In this document: positions 35,699 through 43,167 of the stretch, in pieces
How positions within the stretch are numbered: position 1 is the stretch's first letter
How the letters are laid out: each line of letters opens with the position of its first letter
Assembly: GCF_001644605.1 (NCBI RefSeq)
Contig: NZ_CP011388.1
Coordinates: 2,465,001-2,529,000, forward strand
Direction: 5' to 3'
DNA length: 64,000 nt
Source of the DNA: Paenibacillus swuensis
GTDB lineage: Bacteria; Bacillota; Bacilli; Paenibacillales; DY6
The notes under the pieces: generated by a model
What the model was told of the DNA's origin: nothing
What the model saw: only the letters and a program-made list of their open reading frames with translations
Database searches by the model: none
Program-made: the position numbers and the translations under genes

Positions 35699-35965
35699 AT
35701 GAAAATTAACGACACGCAGCGCATCGGCGCGATGAACAACTATAGAAAGAACAACCAGCAGCAAGCCGAAGTAACAGGCAAGAAACAGAAGAAGGATGAA
35801 ATCCAGATATCCGCGGAGGCGCAGGAATTGTTGACGCAACAGACGCAAGGCGAGGACCCGATCCGCGCCGAAAAGTTGAATGAGCTGAAGCAGAGTGTGG
35901 CTTCGGGCACCTACAGTGTGGATCCGAGGAAGCTGGCGGAGAAGTTGTTCCCTTACATCAAGTAA
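35699..35965 (+). CDS. flgM: Anti-sigma-D factor FlgM
   Basis: 88-residue inhibitor that holds SigD until the hook-basal body is finished. N-terminus MKINDTQRIGAMNNYRKN is the family opening. The C-terminal half carries KKDEIQISAEAQELL and RAEKLNELKQSVASGTYSVDPRKLAEKLF, the SigD-binding helices. GAGAGGTG sits 8 bases before ATG 35699. 34 bases ahead of flgN; SigD-dependent promoter and terminator hairpin directly upstream. Confidence 0.95.
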   Translation: MKINDTQRIGAMNNYRKNNQQQAEVTGKKQKKDEIQISAEAQELLTQQTQGEDPIRAEKLNELKQSVASGTYSVDPRKLAEKLFPYIK

Positions 35966-35999
35966 AACTATCATTATGAGAATAGACAGGTGAGCGGGC

Positions 36000-36500
36000 A
36001 TGTCCATGCAGGCAGTAACGGAAGCGATGGAGTCGTTGAACGACCTCTATCTGGAGATGATTGATCTTGGCGGTCAGAAGAGGGAGTTCATTGTGCATAA
36101 TGACGTGGACGGCTTAAGCCGGGTCATGAACAGGGAATCCAAGCTTATGAAGCGTTCGACGGAAGTAGAACAGGAGCGGTTGATGGCTGTAGCCGGGTAT
36201 CTTAAAGAGAAGAATCTCCGTCTTCCTAGCTCCATAACGATGACGGAGCTGACTCGAGTTGTGTTTAACTTAGAGGATAAGGAACGTTTGGCGATTACTC
36301 ACAATCAATTGCTTGAGACCATAGTTAAGATGAAGGAAATCAATGAGCTTAATCAACAGTTAATTGAACAATCATTAGATTTTATTGATTTGTCTCTAGA
36401 TTTATTGACAGGTCCCGTTTATGACAGTCCAGTATACAGCAGACCGAATCAAACTTTAAATGAAAGCAATAGATATGCTTTTTTTGATAGAAAAGCTTAG
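36000..36500 (+). CDS. flgN: Flagellar chaperone FlgN (YvyG)
   Basis: 166-residue, nearly all-helical export chaperone for the hook-filament junction proteins FlgK and FlgL, which follow directly. Long amphipathic helices (VTEAMESLNDLYLEMIDLGGQKREFIV; ITHNQLLETIVKMKEINELNQQLIEQSLDFIDLSLDLL) and a flexible C-terminus (YDSPVYSRPNQTLNESNRYAFF) are typical. AGGTGAG precedes ATG 36000. Base composition turns AT-rich from about 36360 onward, and this continues through flgK-fliW. Confidence 0.9.
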   Translation: MSMQAVTEAMESLNDLYLEMIDLGGQKREFIVHNDVDGLSRVMNRESKLMKRSTEVEQERLMAVAGYLKEKNLRLPSSITMTELTRVVFNLEDKERLAITHNQLLETIVKMKEINELNQQLIEQSLDFIDLSLDLLTGPVYDSPVYSRPNQTLNESNRYAFFDRKA

Positions 36501-36509
36501 GAGGTCAAC

Positions 36510-38039
36510 ATGAGATCTACATTTCATTTGTTGGAGACAAGCAAGCGAAGTTTGTTTGCTCACCAAACATCCCTTAGTACAACAGGACATAATATTGCCA
36601 ATGCCAACACAGCTGGATATTCGCGCCAAGTTGCTAATTTAGTTCATAGTCGACCAATTGAAGTTCCTGGTATGCAACGCTCCAACACGCCCGGACAGCT
36701 TGGCACAGGAGTTGAGGTAAGTTACATTCGCAGAATACGTGAAGGTTTTCTGGATGACCAGTTCCGTAATGAGAACAAGTCCTATGGATCTTGGAGCATC
36801 CAAAGTGATACTCTGCAAAAGTTAGAAACGATCATGAATGAACCGACGGATAGCGGAATTCGGACATTGATGGATAACTTCTGGAAATCATGGTCAGACT
36901 TGAGCAAGAACCCGGAGAGTAAATCGGGTAGGGTTATCGTAAAGGAGAATGCCATCGCTTTGGCAGATGCATTTAATGCGACTAACATTCAGCTTACGGC
37001 TCTTCAGAATGACTTAACGGATAGTATTCATATCAAAGCAGATGAGATTAACTCAATTACTTCGTCCATTGCCAATCTTAACTTACAGATACGTAAAGTT
37101 GAGAGTTTGGGAGATAACGCGAATGATCTGAGAGACCAAAGGGATAATTTAACGGATGAGTTGTCCAAAATAGTAAATATTCGTTCTGTTGAGGTAGATC
37201 CGGACGGATACAATATTCAGATGGGCGGAGTTATATTAGTTGAAGCGGACACTTCCTTGCAAGTTACAGGGGAGTCGTTAGAACAGGCACACGCTTCAGG
37301 AGAGCTAACAAGCGGTGAAGTATACGGGATGATTGAGTCCAGAGATCGTATTGTTAATGCTTATATACAGGAATTAAATACGCTAGCGGATACCATTGCC
37401 AATGGTGAAATTGAAGTAGTTATCCCTGCGGGTTCCGTACTGCCTGGAGGCGGAGGTGTGGTAACTACAGATACGACTATGAAAGTCTTAGGAATTAACG
37501 GACTTCACAAGTTAGGTTACGCTTCAACAAGTCCTTTGGAGGTAGGAAGTGACTTTTTTACTTTTAATAAAGGTGGAGTTGGAGCTTCTGCGAATATTGG
37601 GTTTAATCCATATCTTATGGCCAATCCCGATAAAATTGCAGCATCTATGAGAACGATGAATGGACCTGGCGGAGAAATCGTAGTAAATGGTAATAACACG
37701 CTCGCACTACTTATGACTCAATTAAAAGATACTAAATTTAGTTTCTCAGGTAATAGCGGCGGACCAGGTATTACAGGGACAATAGACGATTTCTTTCGAG
37801 CCGTTGTCGGTAAGCTTGGCGTAGAAACTAAAGAGGCTAATAGACAAGTTGATAATCAAATGGCAATACTAGATCAAGTGGATTCGCGAAAGCAATCCGT
37901 TAGCGGGGTATCCCTTGATGAAGAAATGTCAAATCTCGTAAAGTTTCAGCATGCCTATAGCGCAGCTGCACGAGTGATGACCACGTTTGATGAAATGTTA
38001 GACAAAGTAATCAACGGAATGGGTATTGTAGGTAGATAA
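36510..38039 (+). CDS. flgK: Flagellar hook-filament junction protein FlgK
   Basis: 509 residues; first junction protein (HAP1). N-terminal D0/D1 with FHLLETSKRSLFAHQTSLSTTGHNIANANTAGYSRQ (family signature HNIANANTAGYSRQ about 28-41). The central D2 region is Gly/Val-rich and the C-terminal helix SVSGVSLDEEMSNLVKFQHAYSAAARVMTTFDEMLD mirrors the N-terminus. AGGAGG (36500-36505) precedes ATG 36510. Exported with FlgN as chaperone. Confidence 0.95.
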   Translation: MRSTFHLLETSKRSLFAHQTSLSTTGHNIANANTAGYSRQVANLVHSRPIEVPGMQRSNTPGQLGTGVEVSYIRRIREGFLDDQFRNENKSYGSWSIQSDTLQKLETIMNEPTDSGIRTLMDNFWKSWSDLSKNPESKSGRVIVKENAIALADAFNATNIQLTALQNDLTDSIHIKADEINSITSSIANLNLQIRKVESLGDNANDLRDQRDNLTDELSKIVNIRSVEVDPDGYNIQMGGVILVEADTSLQVTGESLEQAHASGELTSGEVYGMIESRDRIVNAYIQELNTLADTIANGEIEVVIPAGSVLPGGGGVVTTDTTMKVLGINGLHKLGYASTSPLEVGSDFFTFNKGGVGASANIGFNPYLMANPDKIAASMRTMNGPGGEIVVNGNNTLALLMTQLKDTKFSFSGNSGGPGITGTIDDFFRAVVGKLGVETKEANRQVDNQMAILDQVDSRKQSVSGVSLDEEMSNLVKFQHAYSAAARVMTTFDEMLDKVINGMGIVGR

Positions 38040-38062
38040 GTAGTACTCGGGAGGGTCGAATA

Positions 38063-38959
38063 ATGTCGGTTCGAATAACGCAAAACATGATAAGCACTCA
38101 GCTTAATAGGAATTTAAATAACAACATGCGCAAGACAGAATTATATCAGGAGCAACTATCAACAGGGCGAAAGTTAAATAAACCTTCTGATGATCCCGTA
38201 GGTACACTTTATTCTCTTAGGTATCGGAGTAATATTAATGCCAATGAAGAATACAAGAACAATCTGGATCAAACGCAGTCTTGGCTTAACTTTACAGATT
38301 CTATGACCGGCCAAACTACAGATGTCTATCATAGACTTAGGGAGTTAGTAACTCAAGCTTCCAATGGAACGAATCCGCAGTCCGCTATGGATGCAATTAA
38401 GAGCGAAGTTGTCGAACTGAAAAAGCAACTAGTTAGTATAGGAAACAGTAAGTTAAGAGATAATTACGTGTTTAATGGTCAGTTAACCGATATTGAACCC
38501 TATTCAGCAACTAATCCCGCAAACGATTCAACGGACCCTTATTCCATATCTTACGATTTAGGTCTAGGTGTTCGAATTCCAGTAAATATAACAGGCAACG
38601 CAGTGTTTGGAGAAGCGAATGCGGCAGACAATATTTTTAAGATTGTTGATGATATGACGACCTTCTTAGATACTAAAAATCATACTGCGCTAAGCGGATT
38701 AATTAACCCTTTGGATGCTCGGCTTGGGAAAATGCTCAATGTGCGGGCTGAAATTGGCGCAAAGGTGAATAGAACGGAATTTATAAGCAATAGGTTAGAT
38801 GATTTAGGTTTAAATTTAGTGGATCTACAGTCGAAAGTTGAAGATGCGGATATGGCGGAGACCATTATGAAACAAAAGATGAACGAAAGTGTCTACCAAG
38901 CTTCTTTAGCAACCGGAGCCAAGATTATTATGCCTACACTAGTCGACTTCTTACGCTAG
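38063..38959 (+). CDS. flgL: Flagellar hook-filament junction protein FlgL
   Basis: 298 residues, flagellin-like (HAP3). N-terminus MSVRITQNMISTQLNRNLNNNMRKTELYQEQLSTGRKLNKPSDDPVGTLYSL is the classical start. The C-terminal helix QSKVEDADMAETIMKQKMNESVYQASLATGAKIIMPTLVDFL pairs with it. GGGAGGG lies before ATG 38063, 23 bases after flgK. AT-rich like its neighbours. Confidence 0.95.
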   Translation: MSVRITQNMISTQLNRNLNNNMRKTELYQEQLSTGRKLNKPSDDPVGTLYSLRYRSNINANEEYKNNLDQTQSWLNFTDSMTGQTTDVYHRLRELVTQASNGTNPQSAMDAIKSEVVELKKQLVSIGNSKLRDNYVFNGQLTDIEPYSATNPANDSTDPYSISYDLGLGVRIPVNITGNAVFGEANAADNIFKIVDDMTTFLDTKNHTALSGLINPLDARLGKMLNVRAEIGAKVNRTEFISNRLDDLGLNLVDLQSKVEDADMAETIMKQKMNESVYQASLATGAKIIMPTLVDFLR

Positions 38960-38971
38960 GGGTTGTGAAAT

Positions 38972-39538
38972 ATGCAACTTCCAGCTATTCAAATTAGGCA
39001 ACAGTATGGTCGTCTTGGTATGGAGTCCGAGAGAGCTTTTGTGGAGATGAAGCAAGAAAGAGCAACTCAAGACTTTGATATTCAACCTGCAGAAATAACC
39101 ATTGAATCTCCTCGTGGCGAACTCCATATTGATCAATCTAGGGCCTGGGAAGCATTAAACGGTGGTGTAATCGAAAGTTTCAATCATCGAATTTATAGTA
39201 ACAATAAACAGTTAGCATTAGACGGCATTGCTAACATCGTTAGTAAAGGTAATCGTATGGCGGCTATTCATCTTAGAACCAATGTTATTGCAGATTTAGG
39301 TTTCGAAAGTTATTTCGAAGACTATTATATGAATATATTTGGTGAAGCCTCTTATGATAACATAGATATTCATTACACTGCTCATAAACCAGTTATTAAT
39401 TATAACCCTGGGGTCACGGATACACAGACGATTGCTAACAAGGCGGAATTCTCCTATGTTTCGGGAAAGTTGAACATCTATATGTTACAGTTTCCCTCAA
39501 TTGAAATTATCCCCCCGAATTTAGATATGAGAATGTAA
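38972..39538 (+). CDS. yviE: YviE-like flagellar-locus protein (DUF6470)
   Basis: 188 residues, located between flgL and fliW as in B. subtilis. N-terminal MQLPAIQIRQQYGRLGMESERAF and the repeating PAEITIESPRGELHIDQSRAWE are family marks; the second half is beta-rich (DNIDIHYTAHKPVINYNPG). Function unknown. AGGGG upstream of ATG 38972, 12 bases after flgL. A terminator-like hairpin directly follows the stop. Confidence 0.85.
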   Translation: MQLPAIQIRQQYGRLGMESERAFVEMKQERATQDFDIQPAEITIESPRGELHIDQSRAWEALNGGVIESFNHRIYSNNKQLALDGIANIVSKGNRMAAIHLRTNVIADLGFESYFEDYYMNIFGEASYDNIDIHYTAHKPVINYNPGVTDTQTIANKAEFSYVSGKLNIYMLQFPSIEIIPPNLDMRM

Positions 39539-39549
39539 TAAGATATAAT

Positions 39550-39580
39550 GACTATAGACGGTTTCTCTATAGTCTTTTTT
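39550..39580 (+). terminator. Intrinsic terminator between yviE and fliW
   Basis: Perfect 9-base arms GACTATAGA / TCTATAGTC with loop CGGTTTC, then TTTTTTGC. It would partly separate fliW-csrA from the flgM operon. No clear new promoter is visible in the 40 bases after it, so read-through is probable. Confidence 0.85.
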
Positions 39581-39616
39581 GCTTTGTATTTTTTAATAGA
39601 GAGGATGCTGCTTAGC

Positions 39617-40054
39617 ATGAAATTACAAACCAGAACCATGGGCGAGATTGAAATTAAGGAAGAAGACATTATTACATTTGGTACAGGAATACCTGGATTC
39701 GAAGAGTACAGTAAATATATAATTGTTACACCTGATACCTCTATTCCGTTTAACTACTTACAAAGCGTAGAGGATAGTAATTTATCGTTTATAGTCACAG
39801 ATCCTTTTGTGTTCTATCCTAGCTATGATATCAATATCCCAGATGAAGTATTGGAAGAATTGAGGATTGAAAAGCCGGAACATGTTGCGGTATATTCCAT
39901 CGTGACCATTAAAAACTCCTTAAATCAAGCAACCCTGAATTTACTTGCGCCTATTGCGCTGAACATCACAAATAAATGTGCGAAGCAGGTTATTCTAACC
40001 GATACCAAGTACAGAACGAAGCATTCTATATTTAATAGTGAATCGGGGGCGTAG
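39617..40054 (+). CDS. fliW: Flagellar assembly factor FliW
   Basis: 145-residue protein that binds flagellin and, when free, binds CsrA to relieve repression of hag. Motifs: MGEIEIKEEDIITFGTGIPGFEEYSKYIIV (about 8-37), FVFYPSYDINIPDEVLEEL and VTIKNSLNQATLNLLAPIALNITNKCAKQVIL. ATG 39617 has GAGAGGATG about 12 bases before it; an in-frame ATG at 39548 lies in the terminator and is unlikely. It is directly followed by csrA (3 bases) and then hag, the complete FliW-CsrA-Hag loop. Confidence 0.94.
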   Translation: MKLQTRTMGEIEIKEEDIITFGTGIPGFEEYSKYIIVTPDTSIPFNYLQSVEDSNLSFIVTDPFVFYPSYDINIPDEVLEELRIEKPEHVAVYSIVTIKNSLNQATLNLLAPIALNITNKCAKQVILTDTKYRTKHSIFNSESGA

Positions 40055-40057
40055 AGA

Positions 40058-40306
40058 ATGCTGGTACTGAGCAGGAAAAAGGGCGAGTCTATTATCATCG
40101 GAGATCAGATTGAAGTTACTATTCTTAGTGTGGAAGGCGATGCTATTAAGCTTGGAATAAATGCCCCTAAACATATAGAGATATTCCGAAAAGAGCTGTA
40201 CGATGCGATTCTAACCGAGAATAAAGAAGCTATTGGAAATACACTAGATGTAGAAATCTTACAGCAAATTTTATCTGTTGAAAAAGAGAGGGAAACACAG
40301 GGTTAA
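40058..40306 (+). CDS. csrA: Translational regulator CsrA
   Basis: 82-residue RNA-binding dimer. N-terminus [51 protein letters not shown] is the entire conserved fold, with the RNA-contact residues at L4/R6 and the later IEIFRKE. In B. subtilis CsrA blocks hag translation by covering its Shine-Dalgarno, and FliW removes it. The target hairpins are visible downstream (40450-40491). ATG 40058, 3 bases after the fliW stop. Confidence 0.96.
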   Translation: MLVLSRKKGESIIIGDQIEVTILSVEGDAIKLGINAPKHIEIFRKELYDAILTENKEAIGNTLDVEILQQILSVEKERETQG

Positions 40307-40372
40307 GGTATGAAATAAGAGATAATATACGGTTATGTCGTAAAAACAAGTAAATTCGAGTGAATATAACTC

Positions 40373-40400
40373 TACATTCCTTCTCATTGCATTGCGATAA
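40373..40400 (+). promoter_or_regulatory. SigD-type promoter of hag
   Basis: TACATT (40373-40378), 16 bases, CGATAA (40395-40400). Same geometry as flgM and flaG. Transcription would start around 40407 and give a leader of about 92 bases containing all three hairpins described below. Confidence 0.65.
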
Positions 40401-40412
40401 ATATAATATAAG

Positions 40413-40442
40413 CTGGTTAGGGGCGGCCGACCCAATAACCAG
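40413..40442 (+). promoter_or_regulatory. 5'-terminal hairpin of the hag leader
   Basis: CTGGTTA / TAACCAG with an inner GGG/CCC stem around CGGCCG. It would lie at the very 5' end of the hag mRNA and probably stabilises it. Confidence 0.65.
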
Positions 40443-40449
40443 TAATAAT

Positions 40450-40469
40450 TTTCCACATGGATGTGGAAA
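40450..40469 (+). promoter_or_regulatory. CsrA binding hairpin BS1 in the hag leader
   Basis: Palindrome TTTCCACAT-GG-ATGTGGAAA. As RNA it shows ACAUGGAUGU with GGA in a hexaloop closed by C-G, nearly the SELEX consensus RUACARGGAUGU for CsrA. It lies 30 bases upstream of the flagellin start codon. Confidence 0.85.
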
Positions 40470-40477
40470 TAACTTAC

Positions 40478-40491
40478 CTTCAGGGAGGAAG
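40478..40491 (+). promoter_or_regulatory. CsrA binding hairpin BS2 over the hag Shine-Dalgarno
   Basis: CTTC-AGGGAG-GAAG: a 4-bp stem presents AGGGA (ANGGA core) in the loop, and the same bases are the ribosome site of hag. Centre-to-centre distance from BS1 is about 25 bases, suitable for one CsrA dimer bridging both. Confidence 0.8.
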
Positions 40492-40498
40492 AATTACA

Positions 40499-41323
40499 AT
40501 GAGAATTAACCACAATATTTCCGCATTGAACACGCACCGCCAGCTTTCTTTCAACAACCTTAACTCTTCGAAATCGATGGAGAAATTGTCTTCCGGTTTC
40601 CGCATCAACCGTTCCGCTGATGATGCAGCAGGTCTTTCCATCTCCGAGAAAATGAGAGGCCAAATCCGCGGTATGGAGCAAGCTTCCCGTAACTCCCAAG
40701 ACGGTATTTCCTTGATTCAGACGGCTGAGGGTGCAATGGCTACTGTTTCCGACATGCTAGTTCGTGTACGTGAACTTGCAACGCAAGCGGCTAACGGTAC
40801 TTACAGCGCAACTGAAGACTTGGCTCGTATTCAAGAGGAAGTAACTGAGATTGCTAAACAAATCACTAACGTTAAAGACAACACGAAATTCAACGGAATT
40901 AAGTTGCTTGACGGTTCCAAAGACGTTCAACTTCATATCGGTCAAGAGTCCACTCAAACATTAACACTTACTCTTTCTGCTGTAACTAACAACTTGGCAG
41001 CTGTAGATACTGCGGTAACTGCTTACAACTTAGGCACACAAGCAGGCGCTGTTACTGCATTGGCAAACGTTGAAACTCGAATCAACGCAGTAAGTGCTGC
41101 TCGTTCATACCTTGGAGCTAACCAAAACCGTCTTGAGCACACAATCAACAACTTGGATACTACGGCTGAGAACCTTCAAGCAGCTGAATCCCGTATCCGT
41201 GATGTAGATATGGCTAAAGAAATGATGAACTTCACTAAGAACAACATCCTTACTCAAGCTGCACAATCCATGCTTGCACAAGCTAACCAACAACCTCAAG
41301 GCGTTCTTCAATTGCTTCGTTAA
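40499..41323 (+). CDS. hag: Flagellin
   Basis: 274-residue filament protein consisting only of the conserved N- and C-terminal D0/D1 helices with a very short middle (about 150-185). N-terminus MRINHNISALNTHRQLSFNN and the export-linked C-terminus ILTQAAQSMLAQANQQPQGVLQLLR are typical. Codon use is restricted, like the S-layer gene, indicating very high expression. ATG 40499 lies 8 bases after GGGAGG (40483-40488); an upstream ATG 40457 falls in a CsrA hairpin. SigD promoter, two CsrA sites and a terminator flank it. The next gene is a probable flagellin lysine methylase. Confidence 0.97.
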   Translation: MRINHNISALNTHRQLSFNNLNSSKSMEKLSSGFRINRSADDAAGLSISEKMRGQIRGMEQASRNSQDGISLIQTAEGAMATVSDMLVRVRELATQAANGTYSATEDLARIQEEVTEIAKQITNVKDNTKFNGIKLLDGSKDVQLHIGQESTQTLTLTLSAVTNNLAAVDTAVTAYNLGTQAGAVTALANVETRINAVSAARSYLGANQNRLEHTINNLDTTAENLQAAESRIRDVDMAKEMMNFTKNNILTQAAQSMLAQANQQPQGVLQLLR

Positions 41324-41340
41324 TACGAGGTTGCTTCGAG

Positions 41341-41377
41341 AAGGACTCGGGAACCCCCGAGTCTTTCTTTTTTTATA
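41341..41377 (+). terminator. Intrinsic terminator after hag
   Basis: 11-bp stem AAGGACTCGGG / CCCGAGTCTTT with loop AACC, then CTTTTTTTAT. Confidence 0.93.
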
Positions 41378-41405
41378 ACCATACACCACGAAGGAGCGGT
41401 TTGAT

Positions 41406-42641
41406 ATGAACAAATTAGCGAATAAACTTGAAGCGAGTTATATGGAACAGTTCTCTTGTACCGGAGGGGCATGTGAGGATACTTGCTGTCAAGGCTGGAA
41501 AATTTATATCGACCGTCCGACCTACAAGAAATATAAGAATATTAAAGATGCTGAATTGGGGCCCATGTTGGATGAGGCTGTTAAGCGTCAGAAGAAAGAT
41601 GCGAACGATAATCGGTATGCCTATATTCAGTTGGATGAGCAAGGGTTCTGCCCGTTGTTAACTGAAGAGAAGTTATGCTCACTTCATAAGCAGTTAGGCG
41701 AAAGTTACTTATCGACGGTCTGCAGTAAATATCCTAAGATCTGGAACTCTGTAGATGGAACATTGGAAGTTTCGGGGGTTGTTTCCTGTCCTGAGATTGC
41801 TAGAGGTGTGTTATTAAATCCGAATTACCTTGAATTTAATGCAGGCATCCATTCATTTGAACAATTTAACAAGAACATGATTGCAAACGGAATTAATACA
41901 ACTGCCAACCATGACTCCGGCAATCTAACACCGCTGTTCTGGCCATTGCGAACTTTCGCCATTCAGGTACTTCAGAATAGATCTTACAGTATCAATGATC
42001 GGTTGATTATGCTGGGCATGTTCTTCTTTGAATGTTCAGAGTTGGTTCGTGACAATCGTTCTGATACGATTGATGAATTAATCGCAAACTACACCCATGT
42101 CATTGATTCTGGTGACTTGCGTGAAACCTTATCGGAAATTCCAACGGTCTCTTCCATTCAGGTTGAGTTTTTAAGACTGTTGACTGAGATTTTAATTCAG
42201 AACAAGAGCGCACGCTATGAACAATGCTTTACAGAATTTAAAGCAGGCATCGGCATGGATGCTGCGTTTGATCTCGATCAAATAACAGTTAAATATGAAT
42301 CAGCGTATAATGATTACTATGTACCCTTTTTTAATGAGAGAGAGTATATCTATGAGAACTACCTAGTAAACTTCGTGTTTAGCAAGCTGTTTCCGTTTAA
42401 TGAGAAGGACTTGTATGATAGTTATCTAATGATGATCATTCATTATTCTCTAATTAAGATGAACTTGATTGGCATGTCCGGATATCATAAGAGGCTTGAT
42501 GAAGAATTGGTTATTAAACTCTTCCAATCGTTCTCTAGGAATTTTGAACACAGCCAATCGTCATTGACATCCCTAATGAAAATTGTTCATAGTGTGGGCT
42601 ATACACAGATGTCCCAACTTATGATTTTAATAAAAAACTAA
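41406..42641 (+). CDS. fliB: Flagellin lysine-N-methylase FliB
   Basis: 411 residues. The diagnostic cysteine cluster FSCTGGACEDTCCQGW (about 16-31), followed by YIQLDEQGFCPLLTEEKLCSLHKQLGESYLSTVCSKYPK (about 72-110, more Cys), matches FliB/YkgJ-type enzymes that methylate flagellin lysines using an iron-sulfur cluster and SAM. The C-terminal half is helical (KMNLIGMSGYHKRL). AAGGAG before ATG 41406. It directly follows the hag terminator and has no obvious promoter, so expression likely depends on read-through. B. subtilis lacks it at this place. metK lies in the same window but not in the same operon. Confidence 0.88.
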   Translation: MNKLANKLEASYMEQFSCTGGACEDTCCQGWKIYIDRPTYKKYKNIKDAELGPMLDEAVKRQKKDANDNRYAYIQLDEQGFCPLLTEEKLCSLHKQLGESYLSTVCSKYPKIWNSVDGTLEVSGVVSCPEIARGVLLNPNYLEFNAGIHSFEQFNKNMIANGINTTANHDSGNLTPLFWPLRTFAIQVLQNRSYSINDRLIMLGMFFFECSELVRDNRSDTIDELIANYTHVIDSGDLRETLSEIPTVSSIQVEFLRLLTEILIQNKSARYEQCFTEFKAGIGMDAAFDLDQITVKYESAYNDYYVPFFNEREYIYENYLVNFVFSKLFPFNEKDLYDSYLMMIIHYSLIKMNLIGMSGYHKRLDEELVIKLFQSFSRNFEHSQSSLTSLMKIVHSVGYTQMSQLMILIKN

Positions 42642-42662
42642 CTAATTTAAAAGATTTACATG

Positions 42663-42690
42663 TACATTTTACAAAAAATAATACCGATAT
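42663..42690 (+). promoter_or_regulatory. SigD-type promoter of flaG-fliD-fliS-fliT
   Basis: TACATT (42663-42668), 16 bases, CGATAT (42685-42690; octamer ACCGATAT). Same layout as flgM and hag promoters; about 39 bases before the flaG start. Confidence 0.75.
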
Positions 42691-42728
42691 TATTTATATA
42701 AGATTCTATTAGGGAGAGGGAGATTTCA

Positions 42729-43130
42729 TTGGTCACTAACATTAATTCAGGCGCGCTGACACCACTAAACGGTGTTTCTGTTAATCCCGTAACGATTCGT
42801 CATACAGAGCAACCCTCGAGAAAGCAAGGAAGCGTGGAATTAGATTTATTTAATTCTACCCGTGAAGTGGAAGTTGCCGAAATTCAGGGAAAGAGTATCT
42901 CAATTGGAGAGAAGAACTTTATTCAAGCGATAGACAGAGCCATTAAGGCCATTGAAGGGCCTTACTTAACAGCTGAATATTCTGTTCATGACAAGACCAA
43001 TCAAATTATGGTGAAAATTCTTAACAGAGACACCGGCGAAGTCATTCGAGAGCTACCTCCTGAGAAAGCGTTAGACCGATTAGTGTATCTGCTTGAATCT
43101 GCAGGATTAGTTATAGATGAGAAGAGATAA
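42729..43130 (+). CDS. flaG: Flagellar protein FlaG
   Basis: 133-residue FlaG/YvyC protein. The C-terminal domain reads FIQAIDRAIKAIEGPYLTAEYSVHDKTNQIMVKILNRDTGEVIRELPPEKALDRLVYLLE, with the family signature VKI-x-N-x-x-TGEVIRE(I/L)PPEK (about 96-115). The N-terminal third is disordered. TTG 42729 with GAGGGAG (42716-42722) 6 bases upstream. The exact role is unsettled; it is linked to filament length. First gene of the filament cap operon. Confidence 0.92.
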   Translation: MVTNINSGALTPLNGVSVNPVTIRHTEQPSRKQGSVELDLFNSTREVEVAEIQGKSISIGEKNFIQAIDRAIKAIEGPYLTAEYSVHDKTNQIMVKILNRDTGEVIRELPPEKALDRLVYLLESAGLVIDEKR

Positions 43131-43167
43131 ATTCAAGAATATATAAGCACAACAAGGAGGAGATGTT

